This document shows, one piece after another, positions 47,513-56,332 of a DNA stretch of 64,000 bases. Both the position numbers and the translations under genes were made by a program. Positions within the stretch are counted from its first letter, which is position 1. Each line of letters begins with the position of its first letter. The notes beneath the pieces are model-generated. The model did not search any database and was not told the origin of the DNA. It was given only the letters and a program-made list of their open reading frames with translations. The stretch comes from Pseudomonas sp. URIL14HWK12:I12 (GTDB lineage Bacteria; Pseudomonadota; Gammaproteobacteria; Pseudomonadales; Pseudomonadaceae), in assembly GCF_003097135.1 (NCBI RefSeq), contig NZ_QEQL01000007.1, positions 186,001 through 250,000 on the forward strand, written 5' to 3'.

Positions 47513-48706
47513 TTACGAGGTACAGCGGGTGATGCCCAGCTCGCGGAAGACTTCATCGGTGTGCTGCCCCAGCAATGGCGGCGCGCGGTTGAACTCGAGC
47601 CGTGCCTGGCTCAAACGGATGGGGCTGACCACTTGAGGAACCGTTCCGGACAGAGGATGCTCCAGCTCTCTGAGCATCTCGCGTGACTGCACCTGCTCGT
47701 CGGCAAAGACCATTGGAATCGTATTGATCGGGCCACAGGGAACGGACTCGCGCTCAAGCTCTGCCAGCCAGTACGCCAACGGCTGCTCTGCAAGGCGTTC
47801 CCGGATGATGCTCAACAAGCCGGGAAGATTGCGCACCCGGGCCTGATTGGTGGCATAGAGAGTCTCCTGGGCCAACTCGGGGCGGCCGATGACTTTGCAG
47901 AACCGCTCGAACTGGCCGTCATTGCCAACCGCGAGAACGATGTGCCCGTCGGCGCATTTGAAGACATCCTGAGGCTGGATGTTTGGATGCCGGTTGCCTG
48001 CGCGTCGAGGCTCTTTCCCGGAGACCAGGTAGTTCATCGCCTGGTTTGCCAGAATGGCTGTCTGAACATCGAGCATTGCGATATCGACGTACTCACCCTG
48101 GCCGGTGCGGTCGCGGTTGGCCAACGCCGCCAGCACACCGACCGTGGCATACATCCCGGTCATGATGTCTACGATCGGAATACCCACCTTCTGCGGGCCT
48201 CCACCAGGCTCGTCATCGCGTTCGCCAGTGACGCTCATCAGCCCGCCCATGGCCTGGATCATGAAGTCATAGGCGGCATGGTCACGCTTTGGCCCGGTCT
48301 GCCCGAAGCCGGTGATGGAGCAGTAGATGATGTCGGGTTTGACTGCCTTTAGATCTTCATAGCCCAGGCCATAGCGCTCGAGCGTCCCCGACTTGAAGTT
48401 TTCGAGCACGATGTCCGATTGCGCGGCCAGCTCCCGCACGATCTTTTGGCCAGCTGGGTCCGAGAGGTCGATAGTGACCGAGCGTTTGCCTCGATTCACT
48501 GCCAGGTAATAGCCCGCCTCTTTGGTTGCCTGGCCATCGAAATCCTTGAGAAAGGGCGGCCCCCATGTGCGCGTGTCGTCACCGACTTGGGGGCGCTCGA
48601 CCTTGATGACATCGGCGCCGAGGTCGGCCAGAACCTGGCCAGACCATGGGCCGGCCATGATGCGGCTGAGGTCGAGAACGCGGATATGAGAAAGTGGTCC
48701 AGCCAT
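47513..48706 (-). CDS. Class III CoA-transferase (CaiB/Frc family)
   Basis: 397 residues. LSHIRVLDLSRIMAGPWSGQ, NRGKRSVTIDLSD, ENFKSGTLERYGLGYEDLK and the catalytic Asp180 in GIPIVDIMTGMYA mark the family. It moves CoA from succinyl-CoA or another donor to a carboxylic acid. As the only CoA-activating enzyme in the cluster it probably activates the organic acid made by the amidohydrolase. Confidence 0.9.
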   Translation of the reverse strand: MAGPLSHIRVLDLSRIMAGPWSGQVLADLGADVIKVERPQVGDDTRTWGPPFLKDFDGQATKEAGYYLAVNRGKRSVTIDLSDPAGQKIVRELAAQSDIVLENFKSGTLERYGLGYEDLKAVKPDIIYCSITGFGQTGPKRDHAAYDFMIQAMGGLMSVTGERDDEPGGGPQKVGIPIVDIMTGMYATVGVLAALANRDRTGQGEYVDIAMLDVQTAILANQAMNYLVSGKEPRRAGNRHPNIQPQDVFKCADGHIVLAVGNDGQFERFCKVIGRPELAQETLYATNQARVRNLPGLLSIIRERLAEQPLAYWLAELERESVPCGPINTIPMVFADEQVQSREMLRELEHPLSGTVPQVVSPIRLSQARLEFNRAPPLLGQHTDEVFRELGITRCTS

Positions 48707-48725
48707 GCCGGGAGCTCCTCTGGGG

Positions 48726-49412
48726 TTAGTGGGCAGCAGTCGCTTCGTCGTTTCTGACCAAGGTGGCCTGCGCCGAAGGGCGCTCGTTGAACGCTTTGAA
48801 CCAAGCAGCCAGCCGAGGCCGGCCGTTGCGCCACTGCAGGCATTCCCAGCGGAAGTCCAAGTGCCCCAACGCGCAGGCGATCGCGATGTGCCCGATGTTG
48901 AGCGCAGCCGCCTGAAGTTGCTCTGCTTGGCTTTCCAAGGCGTTCAGAGCACGCTCCGTTTTGCTTGAAAAGGCTTTCATGTAGGCGTCGTCGGGGGCAT
49001 CGTGAGCGAGGCCCCGATCAGTGGCCCAGTTGCGCCACAACAGCAGCAGGTCCAGGAAGCCGTCCCCAAGTGCTTGCCAGGTCATCGCCTGGTAATAACC
49101 GCTGCCACCCCGAGGAACCAGGCGATCCCCACTGTGCAGCCCGTCCAGATATTCACAGATGACGCGTGAGTCGTAGAGCGCCTGGCCGTCAGGCAGCACC
49201 AGCGTGGGAATCTTGTTGAGGGGGTTGTCGAGCATCACCTGCTCGTTAGGCTGCGCCATGCCCACCACGTTGCGCACGCACTCGACCAAATCCAGCTGCC
49301 CGGTTTCGTGCAGAACGATCATGACCTTGCGCACAAAGGGAGACCGGGGGGACCAGTGAAGCTTCATCACAGGGGAGGTTTCGCCCAAGCCGGATTTCTG
49401 TGTAGAGCTCAT
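48726..49412 (-). CDS. Glutathione S-transferase-like protein 1
   Basis: 228 residues. N-terminal thioredoxin fold MKLHWSPRSPFVRKVMIVLHE (residues 16 onward), IPTLVLPDGQALYDSRVICEYLDGL and an all-helical C-terminal half. The conserved region begins at residue 16, so an internal start at Met16 is possible. Related in sequence to the neighbour at 49509. Maleyl-type isomerases, beta-etherases and dehalogenases are in this superfamily. Confidence 0.82.
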   Translation of the reverse strand: MSSTQKSGLGETSPVMKLHWSPRSPFVRKVMIVLHETGQLDLVECVRNVVGMAQPNEQVMLDNPLNKIPTLVLPDGQALYDSRVICEYLDGLHSGDRLVPRGGSGYYQAMTWQALGDGFLDLLLLWRNWATDRGLAHDAPDDAYMKAFSSKTERALNALESQAEQLQAAALNIGHIAIACALGHLDFRWECLQWRNGRPRLAAWFKAFNERPSAQATLVRNDEATAAH

Positions 49413-49416
49413 TTTA

Positions 49417-49456
49417 TGCCTATCAACTAACTTTATGACCTTTTCAGTATAGGCCT
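49417..49456. promoter_or_regulatory. Candidate GntR operator and promoter region before GST 1
   Basis: Minus-strand GTTGATAGGCATAAAA resembles GTCAATAGGCTATAAAA at the permease/porin site. GCCTAT (49418-49423) and ATAGGC (49449-49454) form an inverted repeat. TATACT on the minus strand (49451-49446) could be a -10. The 12-mer TGACCTTTTCAG at 49436-49447 recurs at 50980. Confidence 0.5.
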
Positions 49457-49508
49457 GTCTCTCGTAGCTACGCCAGCCCGCGGGCTCAGAAAGTTTTAAG
49501 GATAAAAG

Positions 49509-50135
49509 TCACTCGGGCAATGGAGGCCGGGTAATCAGCGCGCTGGGCCGACCTTCGAATGCTGCATGCCATTGAGAAAGCCCTGGCCGGCCGTCACGCC
49601 AGGGCATGGCGGTGAAACGCACGCCTAGATAGCCCAAGGCGCAACCGACAGCGATGTGGCCGATTCCAAATTCAGCCCTGTTCAGGTCGCCCACCTCCGC
49701 CTCGAGGCGGTCCAGAGTGGCATCCACCTTCACCTGCGCGGCGTTGAGCAGGGCAGGATTTTGCTGATCACTGGGGCGGTCGCGCTCGTGGCGCCAGCCA
49801 ATCAAGGTATCGCACAGGCCATCGCCCAATGCCTGCCACCGCAGCGCCTGCCATCGCGCCGCACCGCTGCTGGGGTAAAGCGTGGGAGGGCCATCGAGGC
49901 TGTCGAGGTATTCGCAGATAACAACGGAATCGAACAGCGCCTGGCCATCCCCCAGCACCAGGGTAGGAATCCTGATCAGCGGGTTGTCGCCGATCAGGCC
50001 GAGGTTGGGTGCCTGGCTGGAGACCTTGGTGCGTATGCACTGAACCCTGCTGGCCAGCCCCCGCTCGTGGAGACAGCACATAACCTTGCGCACGAACGGC
50101 GACAGGGGTGACCAGTGCAGCGTCATGTCGGTCAT
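49509..50135 (-). CDS. Glutathione S-transferase-like protein 2
   Basis: 208 residues: TLHWSPLSPFVRKVMCCLHE, IPTLVLGDGQALFDSVVICEYLD. Clearly a paralogue of GST 1. Its start overlaps the gntR stop (ATGA), so it is translationally coupled to the regulator. Two adjacent GSTs in a catabolic cluster suggest glutathione-dependent cis/trans isomerisation or ether/thioether cleavage of the substrate. Confidence 0.83.
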   Translation of the reverse strand: MTDMTLHWSPLSPFVRKVMCCLHERGLASRVQCIRTKVSSQAPNLGLIGDNPLIRIPTLVLGDGQALFDSVVICEYLDSLDGPPTLYPSSGAARWQALRWQALGDGLCDTLIGWRHERDRPSDQQNPALLNAAQVKVDATLDRLEAEVGDLNRAEFGIGHIAVGCALGYLGVRFTAMPWRDGRPGLSQWHAAFEGRPSALITRPPLPE

Positions 50136-50890
50136 TTCACCGACACCTTGACGTCCAGCCGCACGACATCCCCGCGATAAACGCCATCGCCGACAAACAC
50201 GACCTTGCCTTTGTCATCGACAGCCGTGCGATAGCAATACACCACGGGCGCATTGAGCGGGATTTCCAACGCTTCGGCGGTTTCCAGATCGGCGGTGCCC
50301 ACCGTGATGGTCTGATGAACTTCGATCAGTTTGAGGTCCGGCAGGTCTTTGAGGATCCTCAATGTGGTGTGGGTGGCCAGCATCTCGGCCGGGATCTTGC
50401 GAATCAGACACTCATCGATGTAGGCGTTACCGATGTAATAGGGGCGGCCATTTCGCAGGTGGCGGCGCCGCCAGCAGCGGTATTCGGTGGCTCTTTCACC
50501 GACCTTGTGCTGGATGTTGACCGGCTGGGCCTTGCTGTCGTAGTCGAGCACTTCGATCGATGCGCCGTCCGGGGAGAGCAGCAAGCCTGACCAATCCGTG
50601 GGCACCTCACACCACATTTGCTCCTGTGGCTGCTGGATCACGAACGTACCTTTGGCGCGGTAGCGTTTGATCAGCTTGTCGTCTTCGAGGATATCCAGCG
50701 CCTGCCGGACCGTCGCCCGTGCAACGCTGCATTCGGTCGCAAGGTCGTCAACGGTAGGAATCTGAGCACCAACGGGCCATATGCCCTGCTCGATACGCCT
50801 GCGAAAGAGCGTTGCCAGTTGGATGTAACGTGATACGCCGCTTCTGCTGAAGTCGACCCCGGGTCGATTCAGAAACTCCAGCTCACTCAT
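50132..50890 (-). CDS. GntR family (HutC/FarR, UTRA domain) transcriptional regulator
   Basis: 252 residues. Winged HTH LATLFRRRIEQGIWPVGAQI ... TVDDLATECSVARATVRQAL (about 25-70), followed by a UTRA effector domain (about 95-245) with ATEYRCWRRRHLRNGRPYYIGNAYID. It sits at the centre of the catabolic cluster, divergent from the dehydrogenase operon, and is the obvious local regulator. Predicted ligand is a pathway organic acid or CoA ester. Confidence 0.9.
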   Translation of the reverse strand: MSELEFLNRPGVDFSRSGVSRYIQLATLFRRRIEQGIWPVGAQIPTVDDLATECSVARATVRQALDILEDDKLIKRYRAKGTFVIQQPQEQMWCEVPTDWSGLLLSPDGASIEVLDYDSKAQPVNIQHKVGERATEYRCWRRRHLRNGRPYYIGNAYIDECLIRKIPAEMLATHTTLRILKDLPDLKLIEVHQTITVGTADLETAEALEIPLNAPVVYCYRTAVDDKGKVVFVGDGVYRGDVVRLDVKVSVK

Positions 50891-50978
50891 TTTGCCTGCC
50901 TCGATCGGTGGAGCAGCACGCCCAACGGCGGCCGCGCGTAGCGCTGGAGTATCTCACAAAACGCAAAATACCGATGAA

Positions 50979-51032
50979 TTGACCTTTTCAGAGAAACCCA
51001 AATTATCCTATAGGTCAGTCTATTGACTTATA
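50979..51032. promoter_or_regulatory. Divergent promoter/operator region between gntR and the dehydrogenase gene
   Basis: Contains ATAGGTCA (51010-51017) and CTATTGACTTA (51020-51030), the same half-sites as the 13-bp repeat at 57796-57833. TGACCTTTTCAG (50980-50991) repeats the 12-mer at 49436. TTGACC (50979-50984) with ATTATC 17 bases later is a possible weak right-going promoter. Confidence 0.55.
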
Positions 51033-51102
51033 CAGTCTGTTGCTCCTAAGGTTTCACCAGTTTCAAGCGCCAGGCGCTTCTGGATCAATCAGTGAGGGCT
51101 GT

Positions 51103-52656
51103 ATGAAAAACACTACCAACGCCGTTCCCGGCCTTGCTGCAGGCACAACGATCGGCGTGGTTGGGGCCGGCACCATGGGCAATGGGATTGCCGCTGTGGC
51201 GCTGCGCGCAGGCCATACCGTCAAGCTGTACGACACCCGCCAGGAAGCCTTGCCCAAAGCTGCTGAAGCTATCGCCAGCATCGCTGCCCGATGGGTGAAG
51301 AAAGGCGATATCCCGCCTGCCGATCAAGCGGCCTACCAGGCCCGGCTCGTTCTGGTTTCCGATGTTCAAGCTTTGCACGATTGCGGCTTGGTGATCGAAG
51401 CCATTATCGAGGATCTGGAAATCAAGACCGCGCTGTTCAAATCGCTTGAACACTGCGTCGCTGCCGATGCGATCCTGGCAAGCAACACCTCGTCCATCTC
51501 GATCACGGCGATCGGTGCCGGCCTGCAACAGCCCGAACGCCTGGTTGGCATGCATTTTTTCAATCCAGCGACCGTCCTCCCGTTGGTGGAGGTCGTCAGC
51601 GGCGAGGCGACAGCGCCCGCAATAGCGGACCTCATCGCGGCAACGGCCAAAGCATGGGGAAAATCACCCGTCCATTGCCGTTCGACGCCCGGCTTCATCG
51701 TGAACCGGGTGGCCAGGCCTTTTTATGCCGAAGCCATGCTGGCGCTTCAGGAACAGGCTTGCAGCAAGGGCACCCTGGATGCGGCTCTTCGCGATGCGGG
51801 GGGGTTCCGAATGGGCCCGTTGGAACTGATGGACCTCATTGGCCATGACACCAATTTTGCGGTCACCCGCTCGGTCTACAACAGTTTTTTCCAAGACCCT
51901 CGCTACAAGCCTTCGCTCATCCAACAGGCGCTGGTCGATGCCGGATGGCTCGGCCGCAAAAGCGGTCGGGGTTTTCACCTGTACGCGGAAAACGCACCTG
52001 CCCCGGCGGTAGAGCTGGCGCCTGCTGAAAAGCCACCGGCGCAAGCCGTTGTGCAGGGAGAGTTCACCGGCGCCGGCCTGCTCGCCGAGCTCGCCAACGA
52101 GCACGGTATGAAGATCGAACGGCGCGCAGGCCCAGGCGCCATCCTGCTCGATGACGTGCAGATCCTGCCGTGCACAGGCGAGGCAGCGACCTCCCTCGCG
52201 GTGAAGGCCGGTACGGACAACATCGTTCTGTTCGACGCATCGACCGACTATCGCAAAGCCTCCCTGGTGGTGCTCGCCAAGGCCGATCAATGCTCCCGCG
52301 AGGCGCTTGCCAGCGCTACCGGTTTCTTCCAGGCCCTGGGCAAGGGCGTCACGGTCATCGATGACGTGCCTGGCCTGCTGGTGCTGCGCACGTTGTGCAT
52401 GCTCGCCAACGAAGCTGCTGAAGCGGTGTGCCATGGAATCGCAAGCCCCGCAGACGTCGACACGGCCATGATCAAAGGCGTCAATTACCCGATAGGCCCG
52501 CTAGCCTGGGCGGATGCCTATGGCAGCGACAATGTTGTCTCTGTGCTGGAAAACCTTGCCAGCGCCTATCCAGACGGACGTTACCGCCCAAGCGCGCTGC
52601 TGCGCCGCAAGGCCCTTTCCAGGCAGCGCTGGCACGCTGAAGGAGCGAACCAATGA
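51103..52656 (+). CDS. 3-hydroxyacyl-CoA dehydrogenase (PaaH-type, two C-terminal domains)
   Basis: 517 residues. NAD-binding IGVVGAGTMGNGIAAVALRA at the N-terminus, catalytic His151 in GMHFFNPA and Glu163 following, then a duplicated 3HCDH C-terminal domain, the layout of PaaH (3-hydroxyadipyl-CoA dehydrogenase). It should oxidise 3-hydroxyadipyl-CoA or a related ester to the 3-oxo form. GAGGG precedes the ATG at 51103. Coupled by ATGA overlap to the hydratase. Confidence 0.9.
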   Translation: MKNTTNAVPGLAAGTTIGVVGAGTMGNGIAAVALRAGHTVKLYDTRQEALPKAAEAIASIAARWVKKGDIPPADQAAYQARLVLVSDVQALHDCGLVIEAIIEDLEIKTALFKSLEHCVAADAILASNTSSISITAIGAGLQQPERLVGMHFFNPATVLPLVEVVSGEATAPAIADLIAATAKAWGKSPVHCRSTPGFIVNRVARPFYAEAMLALQEQACSKGTLDAALRDAGGFRMGPLELMDLIGHDTNFAVTRSVYNSFFQDPRYKPSLIQQALVDAGWLGRKSGRGFHLYAENAPAPAVELAPAEKPPAQAVVQGEFTGAGLLAELANEHGMKIERRAGPGAILLDDVQILPCTGEAATSLAVKAGTDNIVLFDASTDYRKASLVVLAKADQCSREALASATGFFQALGKGVTVIDDVPGLLVLRTLCMLANEAAEAVCHGIASPADVDTAMIKGVNYPIGPLAWADAYGSDNVVSVLENLASAYPDGRYRPSALLRRKALSRQRWHAEGANQ

Positions 52657-53432
52657 ATACCCAAGGCCCCGTTTTCACCCACATCGATGCAGACGGCATT
52701 GCGGTCATCACACTGGCCCGTCCCGAACGGCGCAATGCACTGAACCTGCAGGTCAAAGCGTTGATTGCCGAGGCCGTCAGCGGCCTGGAGAACGACCCTG
52801 CGGTCAAGGTGATCATCATTACCGGCTCCGGCGGCTATTTTGTCGCGGGCACTGACATCTCCGAAATGCTCGAGATGACGCCCGCAACGCATCAAGCGCT
52901 GCAGACCGGCCGTATGTTCGAAGTGGTCAGCGCCTGCAGCAAACCCCTGGTCGCAGCGGTAGAAGGGTATGCCCTCGGGGGAGGATGCGAACTGGCATTG
53001 GCTTGCGACATCATCATTGCCGGTCGCTCTTCGCGCCTGGGCCAGCCTGAGATCAATGTGGGCATCATGCCGGGTGCAGGGGGGACGCAGCGCCTGCTGC
53101 GTACCATCGGCAAATATCAGACGGCACTGCTGGCGCTGACCGGGGATTCGGTGACCGCCGAACAAGCCTTGGCCATTGGCATGGTTTCGCGGTTGTGCGA
53201 CGACGGGCAGGCGCTCGAGCACGCTCAGGCCATCGCTCGCACCATCGCCAGCAAACCCCCGCTGGCAGTAAGCGCGATCAAGGAAATGATTCGCTTGGGC
53301 CAAGACGCGCCTCTGCAAACGATGCTGGCGCTGGAGCGAAAGGCGTTCACGCTGCTATTCGATAGCCATGATCAGAAAGAAGGCATGCGGGCGTTTCTCG
53401 AGAAACGCCCCCCGCGCTATCTGGGGCGTTGA
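52653..53432 (+). CDS. Enoyl-CoA hydratase (PaaF-like)
   Basis: 259 residues with both catalytic glutamates (E113 in GGGCELALA and E133 in GQPEINVGIMPGAGG) and YFVAGTDISEM oxyanion loop, so a complete hydratase. Likely hydrates 2,3-dehydroadipyl-CoA to 3-hydroxyadipyl-CoA for the dehydrogenase encoded just upstream. Confidence 0.9.
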   Translation: MNTQGPVFTHIDADGIAVITLARPERRNALNLQVKALIAEAVSGLENDPAVKVIIITGSGGYFVAGTDISEMLEMTPATHQALQTGRMFEVVSACSKPLVAAVEGYALGGGCELALACDIIIAGRSSRLGQPEINVGIMPGAGGTQRLLRTIGKYQTALLALTGDSVTAEQALAIGMVSRLCDDGQALEHAQAIARTIASKPPLAVSAIKEMIRLGQDAPLQTMLALERKAFTLLFDSHDQKEGMRAFLEKRPPRYLGR

Positions 53433-53501
53433 GCGTTATCAGCGGGTGCGCCAACGCCACGGATAACGTGAAGGGTCGATCATTCAAAGGCCAGGGCAGA
53501 G

Positions 53502-53525
53502 CCCCGAGGCTTCATTGCCTCGGGG
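53502..53525. terminator. Hairpin between convergent operons
   Basis: CCCCGAGGC / GCCTCGGGG, 9-bp perfect stem, loop TTCATT, between the hydratase stop and the fumarase beta stop. No long T run, but placement suits a shared terminator. Confidence 0.65.
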
Positions 53526-53539
53526 TCAGGGCCTGAAAC

Positions 53540-54154
53540 TCAGCCCAGCCGATACGGTTGCGACTGCAACGCCTGCAACGCTGTGCTGGCATGCTCAGCC
53601 GCAGCGGCGGCATTCTGCGCGTAAAGGCTGTTGCCGTGCGCATCGATCGCAACGACCACGGGGCCAAGGTCGCTGACGCTGATTTTCGAAAGCCGATAGT
53701 GGGTCAGCATTTCGGGCCAGCCCACTTGGACCACCCGCTGGATGGCCCGCGACAGCAGCGTGCAACCCCCTCCCAGAAAGGACAGGTACACACAGCCGAC
53801 TTTCTGCATCGCAGCCACACTATGCTCGTCCAACCCCCCTTTCCCACCGGTGACGCGAAGCCCGAACCCTTCGATCAGTTTGGGCATGTACGGGTTGAAA
53901 CGTGTACTGGTGGTCGGGTTGATGTAAAGCATCTCGAAGTCGTCACCTTCGCCCTGGCTGTAGCCGCCCAGGTGAAACAGCGCTTGCCCTCGCAAATCAA
54001 CGGGAGGCTCGGTGCCGGTGTCCAGGCAATCGATGAGGCGTTGATGCGTGGGAAGGCCGGCGGTGATGATCACCTCGCCCTCCACCACCACCAGATCGCC
54101 TGCCTTCAGAGAGCGGATAGCCTGCTCATCAAACGGTGCTTGAAGCCGCTTCAT
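53540..54154 (-). CDS. Class I fumarase/tartrate dehydratase-type hydratase, beta subunit
   Basis: 204 residues corresponding to the C-terminal domain of class I fumarases (GDLVVVEGEVIITAGLPTHQRL, YINPTTSTRFNPYMPKLIE, GGKGGLDEHSVAAM). Forms a two-subunit enzyme with the gene upstream. Candidate reactions are hydration of fumarate, mesaconate or maleate-type acids, or tartrate dehydration; the gene's place in a catabolic operon argues for a pathway-specific rather than TCA role. Confidence 0.87.
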   Translation of the reverse strand: MKRLQAPFDEQAIRSLKAGDLVVVEGEVIITAGLPTHQRLIDCLDTGTEPPVDLRGQALFHLGGYSQGEGDDFEMLYINPTTSTRFNPYMPKLIEGFGLRVTGGKGGLDEHSVAAMQKVGCVYLSFLGGGCTLLSRAIQRVVQVGWPEMLTHYRLSKISVSDLGPVVVAIDAHGNSLYAQNAAAAAEHASTALQALQSQPYRLG

Positions 54155-54164
54155 TCACGCCTCC

Positions 54165-55037
54165 TTATTCGAAATATTCCACGTGGCCGCTGGGGTATAT
54201 CCGGGCCGAACGCCGGCGGTTGATCCAGCAGTTGAAACACACCGCTACCGGGGTGAAGCCGTGGCCCGAGGCATAATCGACATGCACCGCCATCGCCGTG
54301 GCGTCACCGCCGGTGCCCATTGGCCCAAAGCCTGTAGCGTTCACCGCCGTGTAGAGCCGGCTTTCCATCTGCGCAAGGATCGGGTCGGGGTTCTGGGTAC
54401 CGATCTGCCGAAGCATGGCCTGCTTGGCCAGTTTGGCCGCGTAGTCGAAGGTGCCACCGATCCCCACACCTATAACAACTGGCGGGCAGTGTTGCGGCCC
54501 AGCCTTGAGCACCACGTCCATGACGTAACGCTCGATCACGTCCAGGGTGGGAAAGGTGAAGATCTCAAGCGCCGCCCACCGCCCCGAACCCAGTGCCTTG
54601 GGTGAGCAGGTGATCTCGACGTAGTCGGCGTCGTCGATCATCTCGAACGTGGTGATCGGCATGTCTTTGCCGGCGTACCCGCGCTCCAGAGTCAGGGGGT
54701 TGGTGACATGGGCAAGCATCGGCGGCTGGATCGACGCCACCAAATCGCTGAAGCCATCAGTAATCGCCTGCTTGACCGGCCCATCGAAATTGACCTGTGT
54801 TCCGACTTTCATGAAATACACGGGAATGCCGGAATCCGAACAGACGAAATGGTTTTCCTCTTCGGCGGCACGCGCGCTGGCAATCATGTTGTCCAGCGTA
54901 TGCCCTGCGGTTTGGTTGGTCTCCACCGACCGTGCCCTGGCGAGCGCGAGCTTGGTGTCTTCCGGGATCTTCTTCAGTGACCTCTCGTATAACTCGGCAG
55001 TGACCTTTCTCAATAATGCTGACGAAATCGTGCCCAT
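54165..55037 (-). CDS. Class I fumarase/tartrate dehydratase-type hydratase, alpha subunit
   Basis: 290 residues. Three [4Fe-4S] cysteines of the family are present: Cys66 (FVCSDSG), Cys184 (QHCPPVV) and Cys267/Cys270 (VCFNCW), plus GSGRWAALEIF and GGDATAMAVHVDYA. An oxygen-sensitive iron-sulfur hydratase. Ten bases separate it from the beta subunit. Confidence 0.88.
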   Translation of the reverse strand: MGTISSALLRKVTAELYERSLKKIPEDTKLALARARSVETNQTAGHTLDNMIASARAAEEENHFVCSDSGIPVYFMKVGTQVNFDGPVKQAITDGFSDLVASIQPPMLAHVTNPLTLERGYAGKDMPITTFEMIDDADYVEITCSPKALGSGRWAALEIFTFPTLDVIERYVMDVVLKAGPQHCPPVVIGVGIGGTFDYAAKLAKQAMLRQIGTQNPDPILAQMESRLYTAVNATGFGPMGTGGDATAMAVHVDYASGHGFTPVAVCFNCWINRRRSARIYPSGHVEYFE

Positions 55038-55097
55038 CGGTTAATCCTCATCAGGTCCGGTTGTTTTGGAACCGACCACTGGTGTCGGCCGCACGGC

Positions 55098-56300
55098 TCA
55101 GACGCGCTCGAGCGCCAACGCCAGGCCCTGGCCGACACCTACGCAGAGCATGGCCAGCCCCAGTCGACCGTTTTGTTTTTCCAGCGCATGTACCGCCGTC
55201 ATCACCAAGCGCGCACCGCTCATGCCAAGGGGATGGCCAAGGGCGATAGCGCCACCGTGTGGGTTGAGCTGCGCGGCGTCATCGGAGATACCCAATGCCC
55301 GGGCAACAGCCAGGCTTTGGCTGGCGAACGCTTCGTTCAATTCGATGACATCGAAGTCATTTATGCCAAGCTTCAGGCGCGCCAGCAGTTTCTGCGCGGC
55401 CGGCACGGGGCCGATCCCCATTACGCGCGGGGCCACCCCCGCGCTGGCCATGCCGAGCACTTTCGCGCGGGCGTTCAGGCCATGGCGCTGTACCGCCTCG
55501 GCACTGGCCAGAAACATGGCCGCAGCGCCGTCATTGACCCCGGAGGCATTCCCGGCCGTCACGGTATTTCCAGGGCCGTTGACTGGCTTGAGTGCGGCGA
55601 GCGTCTGCACCGTGGTGTCAGGCCGGGGGTGCTCGTCTTGGTCCACCAGGTGTTCGCCTTTGCGCTGCTTGACGACCACCGGAACGATTTCTTCCGCGAA
55701 AAAACCACTTTGCTGTGCGGCCGCGGCGCGCCCCTGGCTTCGGCTGGCAAACGCGTCCTGGTCTTCGCGCGAAACACCGTAGTCTGCGGCGACGTTATCT
55801 GCGGTTTGCGGCATGCTGTCCACACCATACAACGCCACCATTTCAGGGTTGACGAAGCGCCAGCCGATGGTCGTGTCTTCCATGCTCATCTGCCGAGAAA
55901 ACGCCGACGTCGCTTTACCCATGACGAAGGGAGCACGCGACATGGACTCGACCCCGCCGGCGATTGCCAAGTCCATCTCCCCACAGGCGATCGCCCGGAA
56001 AGCGGTGCCTACGGCATCCAGGCCAGAGGCGCACAGCCTGTTCACCGTCACACCCGCCACCGATGTCGGTATGCCAGCGAGCAACGCGGCCATACGCGCC
56101 ACGTTGCGGTTGTCTTCCCCAGCCTGGTTCGCACACCCCAGGAACACCTCATCAATAGCCGCCGGATCCACCCCCGGGTTGCGCGCGAGCAGTGCTTTGA
56201 TCGGCACCACCGCCAGGTCGTCGGCCCTGACGCTGGAAAGAGCACCTGCAAATCGACCAATCGGCGTTCGAACGGCATCGCAAATAAAGACGTCGCGCAT
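55098..56300 (-). CDS. 3-oxoadipyl-CoA thiolase-like acetyl-CoA acyltransferase (PcaF-like)
   Basis: 400-residue thiolase. Active-site Cys90 (NRLCASGLDA), GHPLG His (about 356) and Cys386 (CVGVGQG). The N-terminus MRDVFICDAVRTPIGRFAGA and blocks GCANQAGEDNRNVARMA, AGGVESMSRAPFVMGKA and MEDTTIGWRFVNPEM closely follow beta-ketoadipyl-CoA thiolases (PcaF/PaaJ) as I remember them. Predicted to cleave 3-oxoadipyl-CoA to succinyl-CoA and acetyl-CoA. AGAGGAAAG precedes the ATG at 56300. Confidence 0.9.
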   Translation of the reverse strand: MRDVFICDAVRTPIGRFAGALSSVRADDLAVVPIKALLARNPGVDPAAIDEVFLGCANQAGEDNRNVARMAALLAGIPTSVAGVTVNRLCASGLDAVGTAFRAIACGEMDLAIAGGVESMSRAPFVMGKATSAFSRQMSMEDTTIGWRFVNPEMVALYGVDSMPQTADNVAADYGVSREDQDAFASRSQGRAAAAQQSGFFAEEIVPVVVKQRKGEHLVDQDEHPRPDTTVQTLAALKPVNGPGNTVTAGNASGVNDGAAAMFLASAEAVQRHGLNARAKVLGMASAGVAPRVMGIGPVPAAQKLLARLKLGINDFDVIELNEAFASQSLAVARALGISDDAAQLNPHGGAIALGHPLGMSGARLVMTAVHALEKQNGRLGLAMLCVGVGQGLALALERV

Positions 56301-56332
56301 GGGGGTAGCTTTCCTCTCTGGGTAGAAACGGG

